Origin: Ottelia alismoides
Taxonomy: Eukaryota; Streptophyta; Magnoliopsida; Alismatales; Hydrocharitaceae
DNA length: 64,000 nt
Assembly (NCBI GenBank): GCA_037367405.1
Contig: JAZKJV010003379.1
Location: 62,001-126,000 of the forward strand
Reading direction: 5' to 3'
The notes below the pieces were generated by a model. That model worked only from the letters and a program-made list of their open reading frames with translations. It had not been told where the DNA came from and ran no database searches. Below are positions 1 to 11,178 of the stretch, piece after piece. Within the stretch, counting starts at the first letter, position 1; every line of letters starts with the position of its first letter. A program made the position numbers and the translations under genes.

Positions 1-1204
1 ATATAGTATTTCTAATGTTATTTGTATGCAGTTAATATTTGTATACATCTGTATTCATTTTCTAATGATATGGCAACATAAATTTCATATCCGTCAATAT
101 ACATATCTGCATCTGCATTCGTATTTTAAAATGTATAAGGATATGATAACACCTACATCCCAAGAATTTTGTATTATATTATTACTATCATAATTAAATA
201 CATAACTACTAAAAATTGATATATTTTTAAAAGATATCAATCGACACCTCGATTTTCAATTTGGAGGAGACTCGTCCAAAATGATACCTGAGCTGTTGAT
301 TTGGGTTGCCCCACGAACATGAATGTGCCAAGGAGCAATAAAGTTATTTGGGTGGACATTAATATAACATTTGCATGCTCATTATATAATTACGATATTT
401 AATTAGTAATTATTTAATAAATGTTCACATATGTATCTGTATATGTCAGTTGCATCCCTAACGAACACCCTTAGGTAGATCCATTGGCATCGTCCGAGTT
501 AGAGGGTCGATGAGATGGGTCGATCCATAGGTATCCATAGATCATATGATCACAACCATGTATATCACGAGTCAAATAAGATTAGGTACCCGATCCGATG
601 TAATTTGTTAGGTACCAATTAATTTAAGATCGAATCATTCTGTTCGGATCAAGCACTCATCAAATTTCAAATTGATGAGCCGTGCACAGCCCTAACTAAA
701 GGGCATATCGAGCAGGACAAAGTCACATGTGCATTCATTTAGATCGAGCAGGACAAAGTTACATGTGCATTGATTTTGATTTAAAAATAGGGTAACTCTA
801 ATTGATGCAGCTGGTGAAGAAGTTTTTTAGTTTTATAGTCGTTAGTTTTGCTCCTCCGCGGGAGAGCCTATGTTACTTTCTTTATATTTGATAAATGACA
901 TTGACTATTTTTTTTCCTAAAAGAAGAACCGGCACAAATTTTTGGGTGCCACAAATTGTTCAATAATTCACTTTTACAATGTGAGGTTCTCACATTTTCG
1001 CTTTGTATTTTATTCAAAATAATATTAGCTGACAGAAAGATATTTATACGAAAACGTGACAGCGATAGACGACAATGATGTTTACAGTAGTTTGTAGCCA
1101 TTCCATATTCTTTTCATGGAGAAATTGCTATATGAGTAAAAGTAGTATATTCAAGATTGACTCATTACCATTTCCGTTAAGGGATGAAAGCAATGGAGAA
1201 TATT
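1..1204. other. AT-rich intergenic DNA, no gene seen
   Basis: No open frame in this stretch looks like protein. The first 160 bases are rich in ATATCTGCATCTG-like words that resemble the subterminal sequence of the Ds-like elements elsewhere in the window, so a decayed element end may enter from the left; no terminal repeat is visible to prove it. A 36-bp tandem duplication lies at 707-778 and is listed separately. Confidence 0.5.
707..778. repeat. 36-bp imperfect tandem duplication (x2)
   Basis: Two adjacent units, 707-742 and 743-778, both start ATCGAGCAGGACAAAGT and continue ACATGTGCATT, with only a few differences. This looks like local slippage or unequal exchange. No function is suggested. 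Confidence 0.85.
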
Positions 1205-1392
1205 AAAGAGCCGAAGCCTTCTCCCTCACAATTTAAGTAGGTTGGTTATATATGGATTCTTACTCAAATTCGTGTTAAAAAATCTGATTATTTTTACGTT
1301 GGTTGTAGTTTACCTAACGCAATCCCCACAAAGTGGGATTTGAACCATGTTCTTTTTAGGCAGTTGACACATTGCACTACCATCATACATCG
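1205..1392 (-). mobile_element. tRNA-derived SINE, degraded copy
   Basis: Read on the minus strand this begins with GGTAGTGCAATGTG, continues through a GGTTCAAATCCCAC segment that matches the pol III B box (GGTTCRANNCC), then TTGCGTTAGGTA, and ends AGAAGGCTTCGGCTC. The same order of blocks occurs in better copies at 41518-41710 and 46741-46923, which identifies the family. No convincing TSD is visible here, so the copy is older or its ends are eroded. Confidence 0.7.
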
Positions 1393-1894
1393 AAGTGGGT
1401 ATTTTTTTTATAAATAGAAACTTTTTATAGTAATTATTTATGAGTGATCGTGACTTTATGATTGTTGGTACATTTTCTTCTGTCCGACAATTGGACGATA
1501 ACCTAAAGGCCGCCCTTAACGTTGTAGTAGGCACTTTCCCTTATGTTCTTCATTTTGTTAATTTGTAGATTACTAAATATTGAGTTAATGGTAATTACCA
1601 TTGGCTACTAAAATTTCAGTATTTGTCTTTTCATCGTCATTTCCATTGTCGTATGGCATGCGCAAACACACACACATAAACGACATATATGGTTCTCAAT
1701 ACATATTTACGCACACACATGCATGAGTACATACACGGGGCTCCTCCTTTATGATAGCCAAGCAACATCTTTGAAGTCAAGGGAGTTGTTGCATCTTACC
1801 AATGTTATGCCTCTTTGCATCGCCCCTCCCTTACCAAAGAAAAAGGTTTCCCTCCTGACATGCATGAGGTTGCACTAGGTGGGAGATACTATGT

Positions 1895-2241
1895 GGCTGT
1901 TCGGTTAGGGGGGTCTTTCTCTTTCTAAGTGGGGCTTACTTTTTATCTTTTTAAAAAATTAAATAAATCAATTCTCCATCATCAATTCCATCAAAAAATA
2001 ATATATTATACCATCATATCATATGAAAATTATAAACTATTCGTCTTCTACTCACTTTTTCAAACTCCAATACAATCACATCACAATAACTACTCACTTT
2101 TTCAAACTTCAATACAATCATATCACAATAAATCACTTCTAACCCACACCCAGTTTAACCCTCTATCCAAACACCAAAATCAAAAAATGGATTACCTGCT
2201 ACCAATTTAACCCACCTAAACCCACTATCCAAACACACCCC
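1895..2241. mobile_element. MITE candidate with short terminal inverted repeats
   Basis: The left end GGCTGTTCGGTTAGGGGGG is roughly inverted at the right end, whose complement reads GGGGTGTGTTTGGATAG. ATGT lies directly outside both ends and may be the target duplication. The interior is AT-rich and holds a direct repeat of about 45 bp (near 2047-2093 and 2092-2135). The ends resemble Tourist-type (PIF/Harbinger) MITEs, but the assignment is tentative because the terminal repeats are imperfect. Confidence 0.4.
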
Positions 2242-2309
2242 ATGTGATCCGTCCAAGATGTCATAGTGATGAATATAGGAGAAAGGACAAGACAAAGGAC
2301 TCATCGAAC

Positions 2310-2560
2310 TCAATGAAGGAATGCAAGAGTTTTAGCTAGGTTCCTTCTGTCGTGATTGGAGTACATTCTATATATGGGAGGATAGTTGCTGATATGATCA
2401 GGAAGGCTTTGATAGCTAGAATTATTGTTGTTATTGATATACGGCGTACTCGTATATGTGCCCCAAGATCTTGTACAAACTCTACTAAGTGACATGTGAA
2501 ATGAGGTCCTCTATCGAAGATGAAATTTCTAACTATGCCACGCAACTTGTTGATCTACTG
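2310..2560 (-). pseudogene. Ty3/gypsy integrase remnant
   Basis: On the minus strand one frame reads NFIFDRGPHFTCHLVEFVQD, which resembles the part of a gypsy integrase core that holds the second catalytic Asp (family pattern F-x-S-D-R-x-P-x-F-T). A neighbouring frame then gives YINNNNSSYQS, similar to the later integrase segment AYNNSYHSS. The shift between frames and the absence of any other gypsy domain nearby mean that this is a short decayed fragment. Confidence 0.45.
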
Positions 2561-2600
2561 CAAATAGAAGTCAACATCGATGTTATGTAGGTACTCTTAA

Positions 2601-2712
2601 CTTGGAGGGCATATGAGTTTCAGTTTCTGACGAAATTGGAGTGACATATTATATGGATATAATGATGAAAATACACGATGGTATTTTCCCAAAAAATAAA
2701 AAAATGATGAAA
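2601..2712 (+). mobile_element. Fragment of the foldback MITE family
   Basis: The words CAGTTTCTGACGAAATT, GGATATAATGATGAAAATAC and a run of A-rich sequence are the right half of the foldback MITE seen intact at 29243-29563, in the same order. The matching left half is missing, so this is a half copy. Confidence 0.65.
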
Positions 2713-2847
2713 AATGTCCGTGAAATAGCTAAGGTTATCTACTCCATGGAGTAGCTTCCCTTTCCTCCTCCAAAGATATCACTTCTTCAAGGAGTAACAT
2801 GCGTACATAGTATATCTGATTCTAGGTTTATAGTTAAGGTTCACTTG

Positions 2848-3282
2848 TGTTAAAATTTATCTCGTATATGGTCCATATGAAATATTGATGAGATAATTAT
2901 AAATATGAGTTTTACCGAGTCAATGGATAAAACATACAGAATTATCTTGACCCATATCGATAGGTAGTGGGTTATTAGGAGTCGGCTACGCTAGGGTTTG
3001 TTATCATGTTAAAACCTCCAACTCTACTCATATAAAAGAGACACGGTGGTTCGTTATAAAAGAGACACTAAATCAAGAATCGGAGAGAGCCACCATCAAA
3101 ACTCTCCACCATCCGAGAGAGTCCTAACGATTGTGATTAAGGAAAGGAGAAAAAGATGAAAGATTTATCGTTGTTTTTCTTCATCATCTCGGTTACAAAT
3201 TTTCCTGATTTACGGTGGAAGGAGGTAACTCGTGAATCATTAAATTATTGATTCCTTTATGCCGCGCTTAAAATTTTCTACA
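2848..3282 (+). repeat. 5' LTR of the 2.8-8.5 kb copia
   Basis: Starts TGTTAAAATTTATC and ends TCTACA. The matching 3' LTR is 8111-8543. Both contain CATATAAAAGAGACA or CCTATAAAAGAGACA, a plausible TATA-type LTR promoter. Confidence 0.92.
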
Positions 3283-3285
3283 ATA

Positions 3286-3298
3286 TGATATCAGAACC
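3286..3298 (+). other. Primer-binding site, initiator-Met tRNA type
   Basis: TGATATCAGAACC lies 3 bases after the 5' LTR. It differs at two positions from the usual plant copia site TGGTATCAGAGCC. Confidence 0.75.
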
Positions 3299-4839
3299 AA
3301 GTTACGTAACCTTGTATCAATGAATTTTTAAAATGAGAAAATGAAACCGATATGTAAATTCGTATTTCATAGAATGCATAGTAGAAATTGCATGTCCCAT
3401 GATACTCAGAATGTGATTAAAATTCTCACGACATCATAATCCGTAAATAATATTTCTTTTTTTAGATTTTTTGTGGTAAGTGGTTACTTTTTTTTTCAAG
3501 GGAGATACTTTTTCGGTTGTTATGGCTTCTGACCTCACTTGGGATTACATACAAACTAGTAGTTAGAGTTAAAAAAAAATCTGTCACTAACCTTTGTATG
3601 GAAATGCGGCTATTTTTTAAAAAAGAAAAGGTTTAGCCCTATAGTTCTCCTTTGATTCATTCAAAATATTTTTGAAGATGTAGTTTTTTTAATTAGTTAA
3701 TGCCTTTACTTGATTAAAATCTCAACTGCATGCCTACCTCCTTGCCATTTCCTTTCTTCGTATAAAAGAAATAACTTTAATCTATTGATTTTTATTACTT
3801 AAATATTAAGAGTTAATAATAATAATAACAATAATAAAAAAAAAAGTGAGAGTCCTTATGGACTCTAGACCATCTGCTTAAAAGATAACCGCCATTTCTC
3901 TGTATCAATAATTAAAAAAGGGATTTTGTAAACAACAAATATGGACATTTATCTTATGGAAATTATAGAAATCTAAATTACCATTCCTTATCCTTCCATG
4001 CACGGATAATGGTTTTCCTAATTTAATTATGAAGATTGCTAAAATTAGTTTTGAGATTGGCAGGGCATTTCTATTGGTATAATCATCTTTTATGGATTAC
4101 ATTAATATAGAGATTATATCATTATCAATGAATTGCTAATTATTAATGTCTCCATTAGTATTGAAAGTTGACTTATTGGATGCTCGTAGAAATTTGTAAC
4201 GACACAATAGAATGGAGATCATTGATTGATATGCATTCCGTACATTTAAATGATCAATAAAATTATAGTATTCAATAAATGGTTAGTCACCAAAGTGATC
4301 TACCCATATACGAATTTGAATCCATATTCTGATTATTATAGTCTTGATGTAAATTAAATTTAATGACTTAGCATTTATTCTAATAATCAAAATAATATTT
4401 TCATGGACTAGGAGATCACCTAAAGGTGGATCATTGTCCAAGATGAGGTTAATTGATAAATCTTGTGTTTTACATCCAAAGAAGGAAAACATGAAGTATG
4501 CATAATTTATTAATTACCCATTAAAGTATTTCGAATTCCATCACATATATGTCTATTGATATGTTAGTATTCTGCCCAAAGGTAATTATTAACATATTGT
4601 GAAAGAAAATTTAAATATGCATTTCCCGCATATAAGTTATTAATTTATTTCTCAAGTATTATTGCGGTCATATGTATTATTATTTACAGTTCAAGTAGCA
4701 TGAGGTTCAACAGACTCAACTATGCAGAATGGTCAGAATAAATTTAACTCTATTTAGGAGTAATGAATTTAGACCATGCATAAGTTGAAGATCAACAATC
4801 ACAAGCCATTACAGAAAATAACACTAAGGATGAAAATCT

Positions 4840-5480
4840 GTATTTTGAGGCTTGGGAAAGATCGAATATGCTTTATTTGAGCCTAATGAAAATTACAATG
4901 GCATAGGATGTCAAACTATCAATTCCTAAGACAAACAATGCTAATGAATTCGTGAAGAAAATTAAGGAGTACTCGCAGTTCGATATAGATGATAAGTCTA
5001 TTATTGGGACATTAATGAGTGAGTTAACCATGAAGAAATTCAACTGGTCCAACTACATGATGAATAATATATGTCCAATCTCGCAACAAAATTGAAAACG
5101 ACAAAGATGGATGTCAACGAGATATTCTTAGTACAGCTTATCATAAACTATCTTCCTATTGAATTTGAGAAATGTCAGGTAAACTACAACATATTAAAGG
5201 ATAGGTGGAGTTTCATGGAATCGAAGGCTACGTTCATTCAAGAAGAAGGAAGATTAAAGAAGATAAGAGAACACTCGGTGAACTTCATGTCTACTTAAAA
5301 AGACCACGGTAGAGGCTAGCAACAACAAAAGCTGCAAAAGCAAAATGAACAAAGGAAAAACTCCAATGAAAACTAAATGAAGCAATTCTAAAGAAATCAA
5401 AATGTTACTTTTGCAAGAAGTCCGAGCATATGAAGATAGATTGTCTTGAACGGAAAGCATGGTTCGAAAAGAAAGGTACG
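4840..5480 (+). pseudogene. copia gag pseudogene with CCHC zinc knuckle
   Basis: The best open piece is 5071-5298 and contains the gag-type segment YLPIEFEKCQVNYN. Downstream, in another frame, codons 5403-5444 encode CYFCKKSEHMKIDC, a CX2CX4HX4C zinc knuckle that binds genomic RNA in retroelement capsids. Several stops and at least one frameshift separate the pieces, so no Gag could be made. Position, after the primer site and before protease-like sequence, agrees with a copia gag. Confidence 0.8.
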
Positions 5481-5679
5481 CATTATGTTTCTGTTTGCTT
5501 CAAAGAAAATATTATAGATGTTCCTAATAAAACTTGATGGCTAGATGTTGTTGAAACTACTCATGTATCTCACATATTACATAAATTCCTTACAATAAAG
5601 AACATAAAGGAAAGTGAGTAGTATTTGCTCATGGAAAACATGATGAAGGTACGAATAAAATAATTGGGACTTACAGATT

Positions 5680-7740
5680 GATCATAGACACAAGATGTCA
5701 AGTTGATCTGGAAGGATGTTTCTACGTACCTGAAGGTGCTAGAAATCTTATTTCCATTTGTAGACATGACAGTTTATAATTTTCTTTCTAGATTTCTGAT
5801 GGATTATTCTCTATGTTCAGAAATAAGTACTTTTATGTTTCTCGTACTTTGGAGAATTATCTTTATCATTTAATTTTGATGATAAATTTGTAAATTCCCT
5901 ATTTTATATTGAATGCAATGCGGGTGTGAAAAGGAATGCATCTAATTAATGCTCTGCTATTTTATGCCATCAAAGACTTGGTCACATATCTAAGGGTATA
6001 ATATTGAGACTTATTAAGAATGAAATTTTACTTCAATCAGATTATACTGACCTAGGGTTATGTATAGATTGCATTAAAGGAAAGCAATCCAAATACATAT
6101 CAAAGAAGCCAGCTACAAGGTCTACCCAGCTCCTAGAATAGATATAATACTGATATTTGTGATCCTTTTGATGTCTCATCGTGGGGGATGGAAAATATAC
6201 TTTATCACTTTTATAGATGATTTATCATGGTATGGATATATTTATCTATTGCATGAAAGGACTCAAGCAGTAAATGTACTTGAGATATTTATTAATGAGG
6301 TAGAAAGGTAATTGGATAGAGAAATAAAAGTTCTGAGATCTGGTCGAGGTAGTGAGTACTTCGGAAGGTATGATGAGACAGGTCAACATTCTGATCCATT
6401 TGCAAAATTCCTTGAAGGTAAGGGTATTTGTGCATAATACACAATGCCCGGAACACCACAATAAAATGATATGCAGAAAAGCAAAATCATACATTTATAA
6501 AAATGGTTAGGAGTAAAATAAATAATAGTACTTTAGCCATTTCATTGTGGACATATACATTAAGGACTTCATCATATTTAATCAATACAGGTAGGGAACC
6601 TAGCTTGATATGCCTACATGTTTCGGGATGTCAAGCAGATGTTCGAGTATATAATCAACATGATATAAATTAGATCGAAGGACAATCAATGGATATTTCC
6701 TTGACTATCCTAAAAAGTCAAGGGGTATAGATTTTATTGTCCTAACCATAGTACATGATTTTTTTAGAGTGGCAATGCTAGCTTCATTGAGAACGACAAT
6801 ATTAATGGGAGTCAAGAATCATGAAATATGGAAATAAAAGAAGATAGGGATAAAATGTCCCTTCCATATTTGTCCGAACCTTCTAGAGTAGATGTTCCAC
6901 CTGTGGGTTCATATCCACATAATGATATGGAACATCAAGAAATGAAACCCACATTGAGAGTTGATGTCAATATTAATGAACAAGTTTTAAATGAACCAAG
7001 TAAAACACCACAATCACAATTGCATTAAGACGCTCTGAAAGACAAAGGAGACATGCAAATTTTGATGATTTTATAGTATATGCACTTGAGCATGAATGTG
7101 AATTGAGCATTGATAAGGATCCAAGCTCACTCCATCAAGCCATGGAATGTAATGATTTTGAAAAGTGGACGAATGCTATGAAAGAAGAACTCGAGTCAAT
7201 GGTCATTAACATACATTGTTGCTATGAAAGAAGATCATGCATGACTCTAAGAATAAAATCAAAAGATATAAAGATAGACTTGTTGCAAATGGATTTACTC
7301 AAAAGGATGACATCGATAAAGAGAGCTTTGCTCTGGATTCAGAGAAGGGCTCCTTAACAATTATTTTGGTTTTATGGCTCATTACGATATGGACCTTCAC
7401 CAAATGGATGTAAAGATTGCCTTTCTGAATGGAGAGTTAGAGGAAGATGTCTATATGAAACAACCCGAATGTTTTAGGTTGAGGCTACAATTTAAGGATT
7501 GTGGCTGCAGAATTTTATCTTAGGACTTGGAATTGTCGACGGCATTGTCAAGCCGCTGAAACTTTATTGTGATAATACCGCAATAGTCTTCTTGTCAAAG
7601 AATGATAAGTACTCTAAGGATGCAAAGCACATGGAATTGAAGATTTATTAGTAGAGGGGGAAGTTCAGAAACAAAGAGCATCAATAGAGCATATCCGTAC
7701 TAGTTTAATGATTGTGGATCCACTAACTAAAAGTTTATAA
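5680..7740 (+). pseudogene. copia pol pseudogene (PR-IN-RT-RH), RT centre deleted
   Basis: Broken pieces appear in copia order. Near 5690-5765 there is a pre-integrase segment, GCFYVPEGARNLISI. Near 5965-6130 come CHQRLGHISKG and LCIDCIKGKQSK, the His and Cys pairs of the integrase zinc domain. Near 6190-6310 comes FIDDLSWYGYIYLL of the integrase core. At 7103-7357 is the start of reverse transcriptase, and near 7550-7640 is an RNase H segment (LYCDNTAIVFLSKN, KHMELK). The middle of reverse transcriptase, including the YVDD active site, is absent; the sequence jumps from the QPE motif near 7470 to RNase H near 7540. The gene is dead. Confidence 0.85.
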
Positions 7741-8110
7741 CCTAAGATTTTTTTATGAGCATGTTGTTAGAATGTGTGTTTTAAAGAACTCCTTGTTATG
7801 AAAGGTTAATTAGTACATTTTGTTTGGTGCACATTATGATTTTGTTTTATGTTCTGAATCATTGCATTGTTATATTGTGCATGCATGCTTGTAAATAGAT
7901 ATCATAACCATCAAAATGGAATTAAAGTAGGAGATGTTATTCTTTTAAATTACAGGTGATTGGAATAGTGATATACAGAAGGGATCATATCAAGTTATAT
8001 AATTTGTGACCGCCATGATCATATTAATTTAATCAAATACATGATTCTCATGAAAACACACACTTAAGGTTATTATCTTATCTTTAAGGATCATATGAAC
8101 CAAGTGGGAA

Positions 8111-8543
8111 TGTTGGAATTTATCTTGTATATGGTCCATATGAATTATTGATGAGATAATTATAAATATGAGTTTTATCGAGTCAATGGATAAAACGTAA
8201 CCAAATTATCTTGATCCATGTTGATGGTTACTGGGTTATCAGGAGTCTGTTACGCTAGGATTTGTTATCCTTTTAAGCCCTCTAATTCTACCCCTATAAA
8301 AGAGACAACCGGCTCATTATACAATACATCGAATCAAGAATCAGAGAGTCACTATCAAAACTCTCCATCATCCGAGAGAGTCTTAATGATTGGGGTCAAG
8401 AGAAGGAGAAAAGGAGGAAGAAAGGATCACCGTTGTTTTTCTTCATCATCTCTGTTACAAGTTTCCTAATTTGCAATGAAAGGAGGTAATTCATGAATCA
8501 TTATTTTGTTGATTCCTTTATGTCGCGCTTAAAACTCCCTACA
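8111..8543 (+). repeat. 3' LTR of the 2.8-8.5 kb copia
   Basis: Begins TGTTGGAATTTATC directly after a purine tract and ends CTCCCTACA. It pairs with 2848-3282. The target duplication ACTTG follows at 8544-8548. Confidence 0.92.
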
Positions 8544-8786
8544 ACTTGGACCTACGTTAGTTAGCACAATTTGAAAAGGACCTACAATCCTCATTTTCGA
8601 GTCATTAAATCTGATTCTAGGTTTATATAAAAGTTCTTACATTTTTTTATTTGTGCAATTTCATCTTAAATTCCTCATTGTTAGACTGATCAATCATAGG
8701 TCTAGAATCATGGATTTATCAATTTGAATCTACAATTTAAAATTATAAAATCAATTAAAAGTAGGCGGTATTTCATGATACACGAA

Positions 8787-8878
8787 GATATATCAATTAT
8801 TACTTAGTTTGGAAGAATCCAACTTTACCTATGATATATCAATTATTACTTAGTTTGGAAGAATCCAACTTTACCTAT
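8787..8878. repeat. Perfect 46-bp tandem duplication
   Basis: The unit starting GATATATCAATTATTACTTA occurs at 8787-8832 and again, base for base, at 8833-8878. The identity implies a recent local duplication. Confidence 0.95.
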
Positions 8879-9629
8879 GACTCCATCTCGAATCTTTGGT
8901 ATAACAATCCCTTCTAAGCTCAAGTTTAATAAACATAGACGGCTTCATCTATTATTGACAAGACTTTTTTTACTAGATAAGGAGGGGAGGGTGGGATTGG
9001 AACTCTGGTCATCGGAGTGGGAGCCCACTGCTTCTACTACAAAACCATTTCCTTTGATTGATCTTCGTCTATATAAGGCCAAACACCCTCTTGACTGAAA
9101 GGAACCATTCATTTCTTATCTTCTTGATTCCGACGTGCAAGCCTAGTCAATAGTGCTTCGGCTATTCAGTGATGTCCTTAGGCTTCATTCGGTGCTTCTT
9201 GACCCTCATTGTAAAAAGCATCGATTAATACTTTTTCCCTCCCATCAGCTTCTGCCAAGGTAAGGCATTCTCAATGGTAAAATATTAAATCTACTCACTA
9301 ATGATCATAACAATTTGAACCTAGAGTCAAGATATTGACTTATTGATTGAGACTAGGGCATCATGCATTATTTTTGTATTAAGTTTATCATGCATTGTTT
9401 TTGTATTTGGGAATTTTGAGTACTTCCAAATACCATCCACATCACAACTTCCCTCAAATACCAACCACCTCCACTCACAGCCCAACCCTCCCCCAACTTC
9501 ACAGCCGCCCTCAAATATCACAAAATAATCAAAAAATATATAATGATAAACTAAATTAAAAATAATAAAAATAACCAAAAAATGAACAAAAAATAACAAG
9601 TAATCAAACTAATTAAATATAATCTATCA

Positions 9630-9835
9630 TGAGGAAAGACCACTAGAAGGGAGGAAGGAGCATCATGAGGAGCACCGCAAGGGAGGGAAGAGCATCAAGC
9701 TAGAGGCGGGGGGAAGGAGCATCGAGGAAGGGAGGAGGACTGGGGAGGAGCATCAAGCGAGGGAGGAGCACCGATGAGGAGGAGCATTGAGGGAGGGATG
9801 AGTGTTGAGGGAGAGCGGAGCACCAAGGATGGGGA
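9630..9835 (+). repeat. Purine-rich minisatellite-like tract
   Basis: About 200 bases are almost wholly A and G on the plus strand. They repeat variants of GGAGCATCAAG and GAGGGAGGAGCA at irregular spacing. Strand asymmetry of this kind can favour triplex or R-loop structure. It does not encode a recognisable protein. Confidence 0.7.
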
Positions 9836-10759
9836 GCGAGGACGACATGTGTAAAATCGGAGAAAGGGAGCTTTGGTGATGTATGAAACCTAATTCATCA
9901 TTAGCTAATGCAAATAAATAACTGACGATAAACATAACTCGATCCATAGCATGTTCCTCGATGGTTCGCAACCTGCTGCGAGATCTCGTTGAACATATAT
10001 AGGCAGCTTCAAAATTGGTCTTCCTCGGAAGTTCTTGCAAAATTGTCGGAATGGGAATCTATCTCTGAACAACAGGGGAAGCAATGTTGCTAAATGTCTA
10101 CTTTCCGACAGTGAAAGAAGGTGCAATAATGAACAATGGAGTTTATTACATATTCTCATTCTTTTATGTTCATGGGAAGAAAAATCTGAGAGATGGGATT
10201 AGTTGCAGGAATGGATTCGAGTTAACTGTTTTGAAAGGTGAGTAAGATGGGTAATTATTTTGTGAATAGTATGCGGTTAGGTGATTAGAAAGATTTAGTT
10301 GGTAAATCTGATGTGATATTGTTTATATAATATATTGATTATATTTATGGTAAAAAATTTTTGTTGACTTTTTTTATTTAATGGTCGTTGGAAACCTTAT
10401 AAGAAAAGACTGTGGTTCCAGAACATAAATTCAAACCTCAACCCAAGCACGGGTCAGATTATGAAAGCAGTTTATAAACCGGTATCCAAAACAGACATAG
10501 TGAAGGGATCGCCATGCTAATGCATTATTGATAACAAATCCATAGAATAAATAGTCTTAAGAAGTATATCTATGTTTATCTCTACTTCATGTGACTTCTG
10601 GAATTATCATCTTTATTTCTAAAAAAAACCAAGTGGAGGAGTTGCCCAAGACTGATCGCAGTATATTTTGAAAAGTTTGCTGATCAAATTTTTAGTAGAC
10701 ACGTTGAAGCGTAGTTTTTTATATACTTTTTGGGACGAAGATTGGACCCATGGAAGGTT

Positions 10760-10960
10760 ATATTGATATCGATATCGTTTTGATATCATATTGATACGAT
10801 ATATCGAAACGATATATCGCTGAAATATCGTCTATATTGGCAAGCCTTTTTGAAGAAAATGCTTGAAAATCGAGATATATCGCCGTATCGGTGCCCATAT
10901 CGGTCACATGTCGATATCGATACATCGGCGATATATCATCGATATATTGCCGATATTTTC
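10760..10960. repeat. GATATC/CGATATATCG palindrome-rich tract
   Basis: Short self-complementary words (GATATC, CGATATATCG, TATCGATATCG) recur about every 10-25 bases. The tract ends about 130 bases before the P450 TATA box. It may be decayed satellite or transposon-end sequence; a regulatory role is not shown. Confidence 0.6.
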
Positions 10961-11090
10961 TTCCATGGACCTCATTGCGTATTGTCTATACATTAGATCG
11001 TGGGCCCACAGTTCATCGGCTAAACGAAGTGTAGTCCATATCTAATCGTGGCCCAAATGTCCATCTTAACTAACGGTCTCTCAAATTGCC

Positions 11091-11099
11091 TATATATTA
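11091..11099 (+). promoter_or_regulatory. Likely TATA box of the CYP78A gene
   Basis: TATATATTA lies 80 bases upstream of the chosen ATG, which leaves a plausible short 5' untranslated leader of roughly 50 bases. No other TATA-like word lies between it and the start codon. Confidence 0.5.
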
Positions 11100-11178
11100 G
11101 GGGTTACCACACACACAAAGCTTCCACAACCTCAACAATTTAGTTGCCTTTCCTCCTCTCCTCCCCGCACTGACGCCA

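Larger units (their letters stand above)
2848..8543 (+). mobile_element. Decayed Ty1/copia retrotransposon (Tnt1-like), complete ends
   Basis: The element has two direct LTRs (2848-3282 and 8111-8543) that start TGTT and end CTACA. It is flanked by a perfect 5-bp target duplication, ACTTG, at 2843-2847 and 8544-8548. A degraded initiator-Met primer site follows the left LTR at 3286-3298. The purine tract CAAGTGGGAA sits immediately before the right LTR. The interior keeps the copia order gag, protease, integrase, reverse transcriptase, RNase H, but all are broken. LTR differences are scattered along the whole repeat, so the insertion is old. It encodes nothing functional. Confidence 0.93.
8549..11090. 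other. Intergenic DNA upstream of the P450 gene
   Basis: No protein-like frame and no recognisable element was found apart from three repeats listed separately: a 46-bp tandem duplication (8787-8878), a purine-rich GGAGCATC repeat (9630-9835) and a GATATC-rich tract (10760-10960). The last few hundred bases probably include the P450 promoter. Confidence 0.5.

Noticed and set aside
1..470. A decayed Ds-like element at the left edge
   Set aside because: Subterminal-like words and one CATCCCTAA are present but no inverted partner or 8-bp duplication can be seen.
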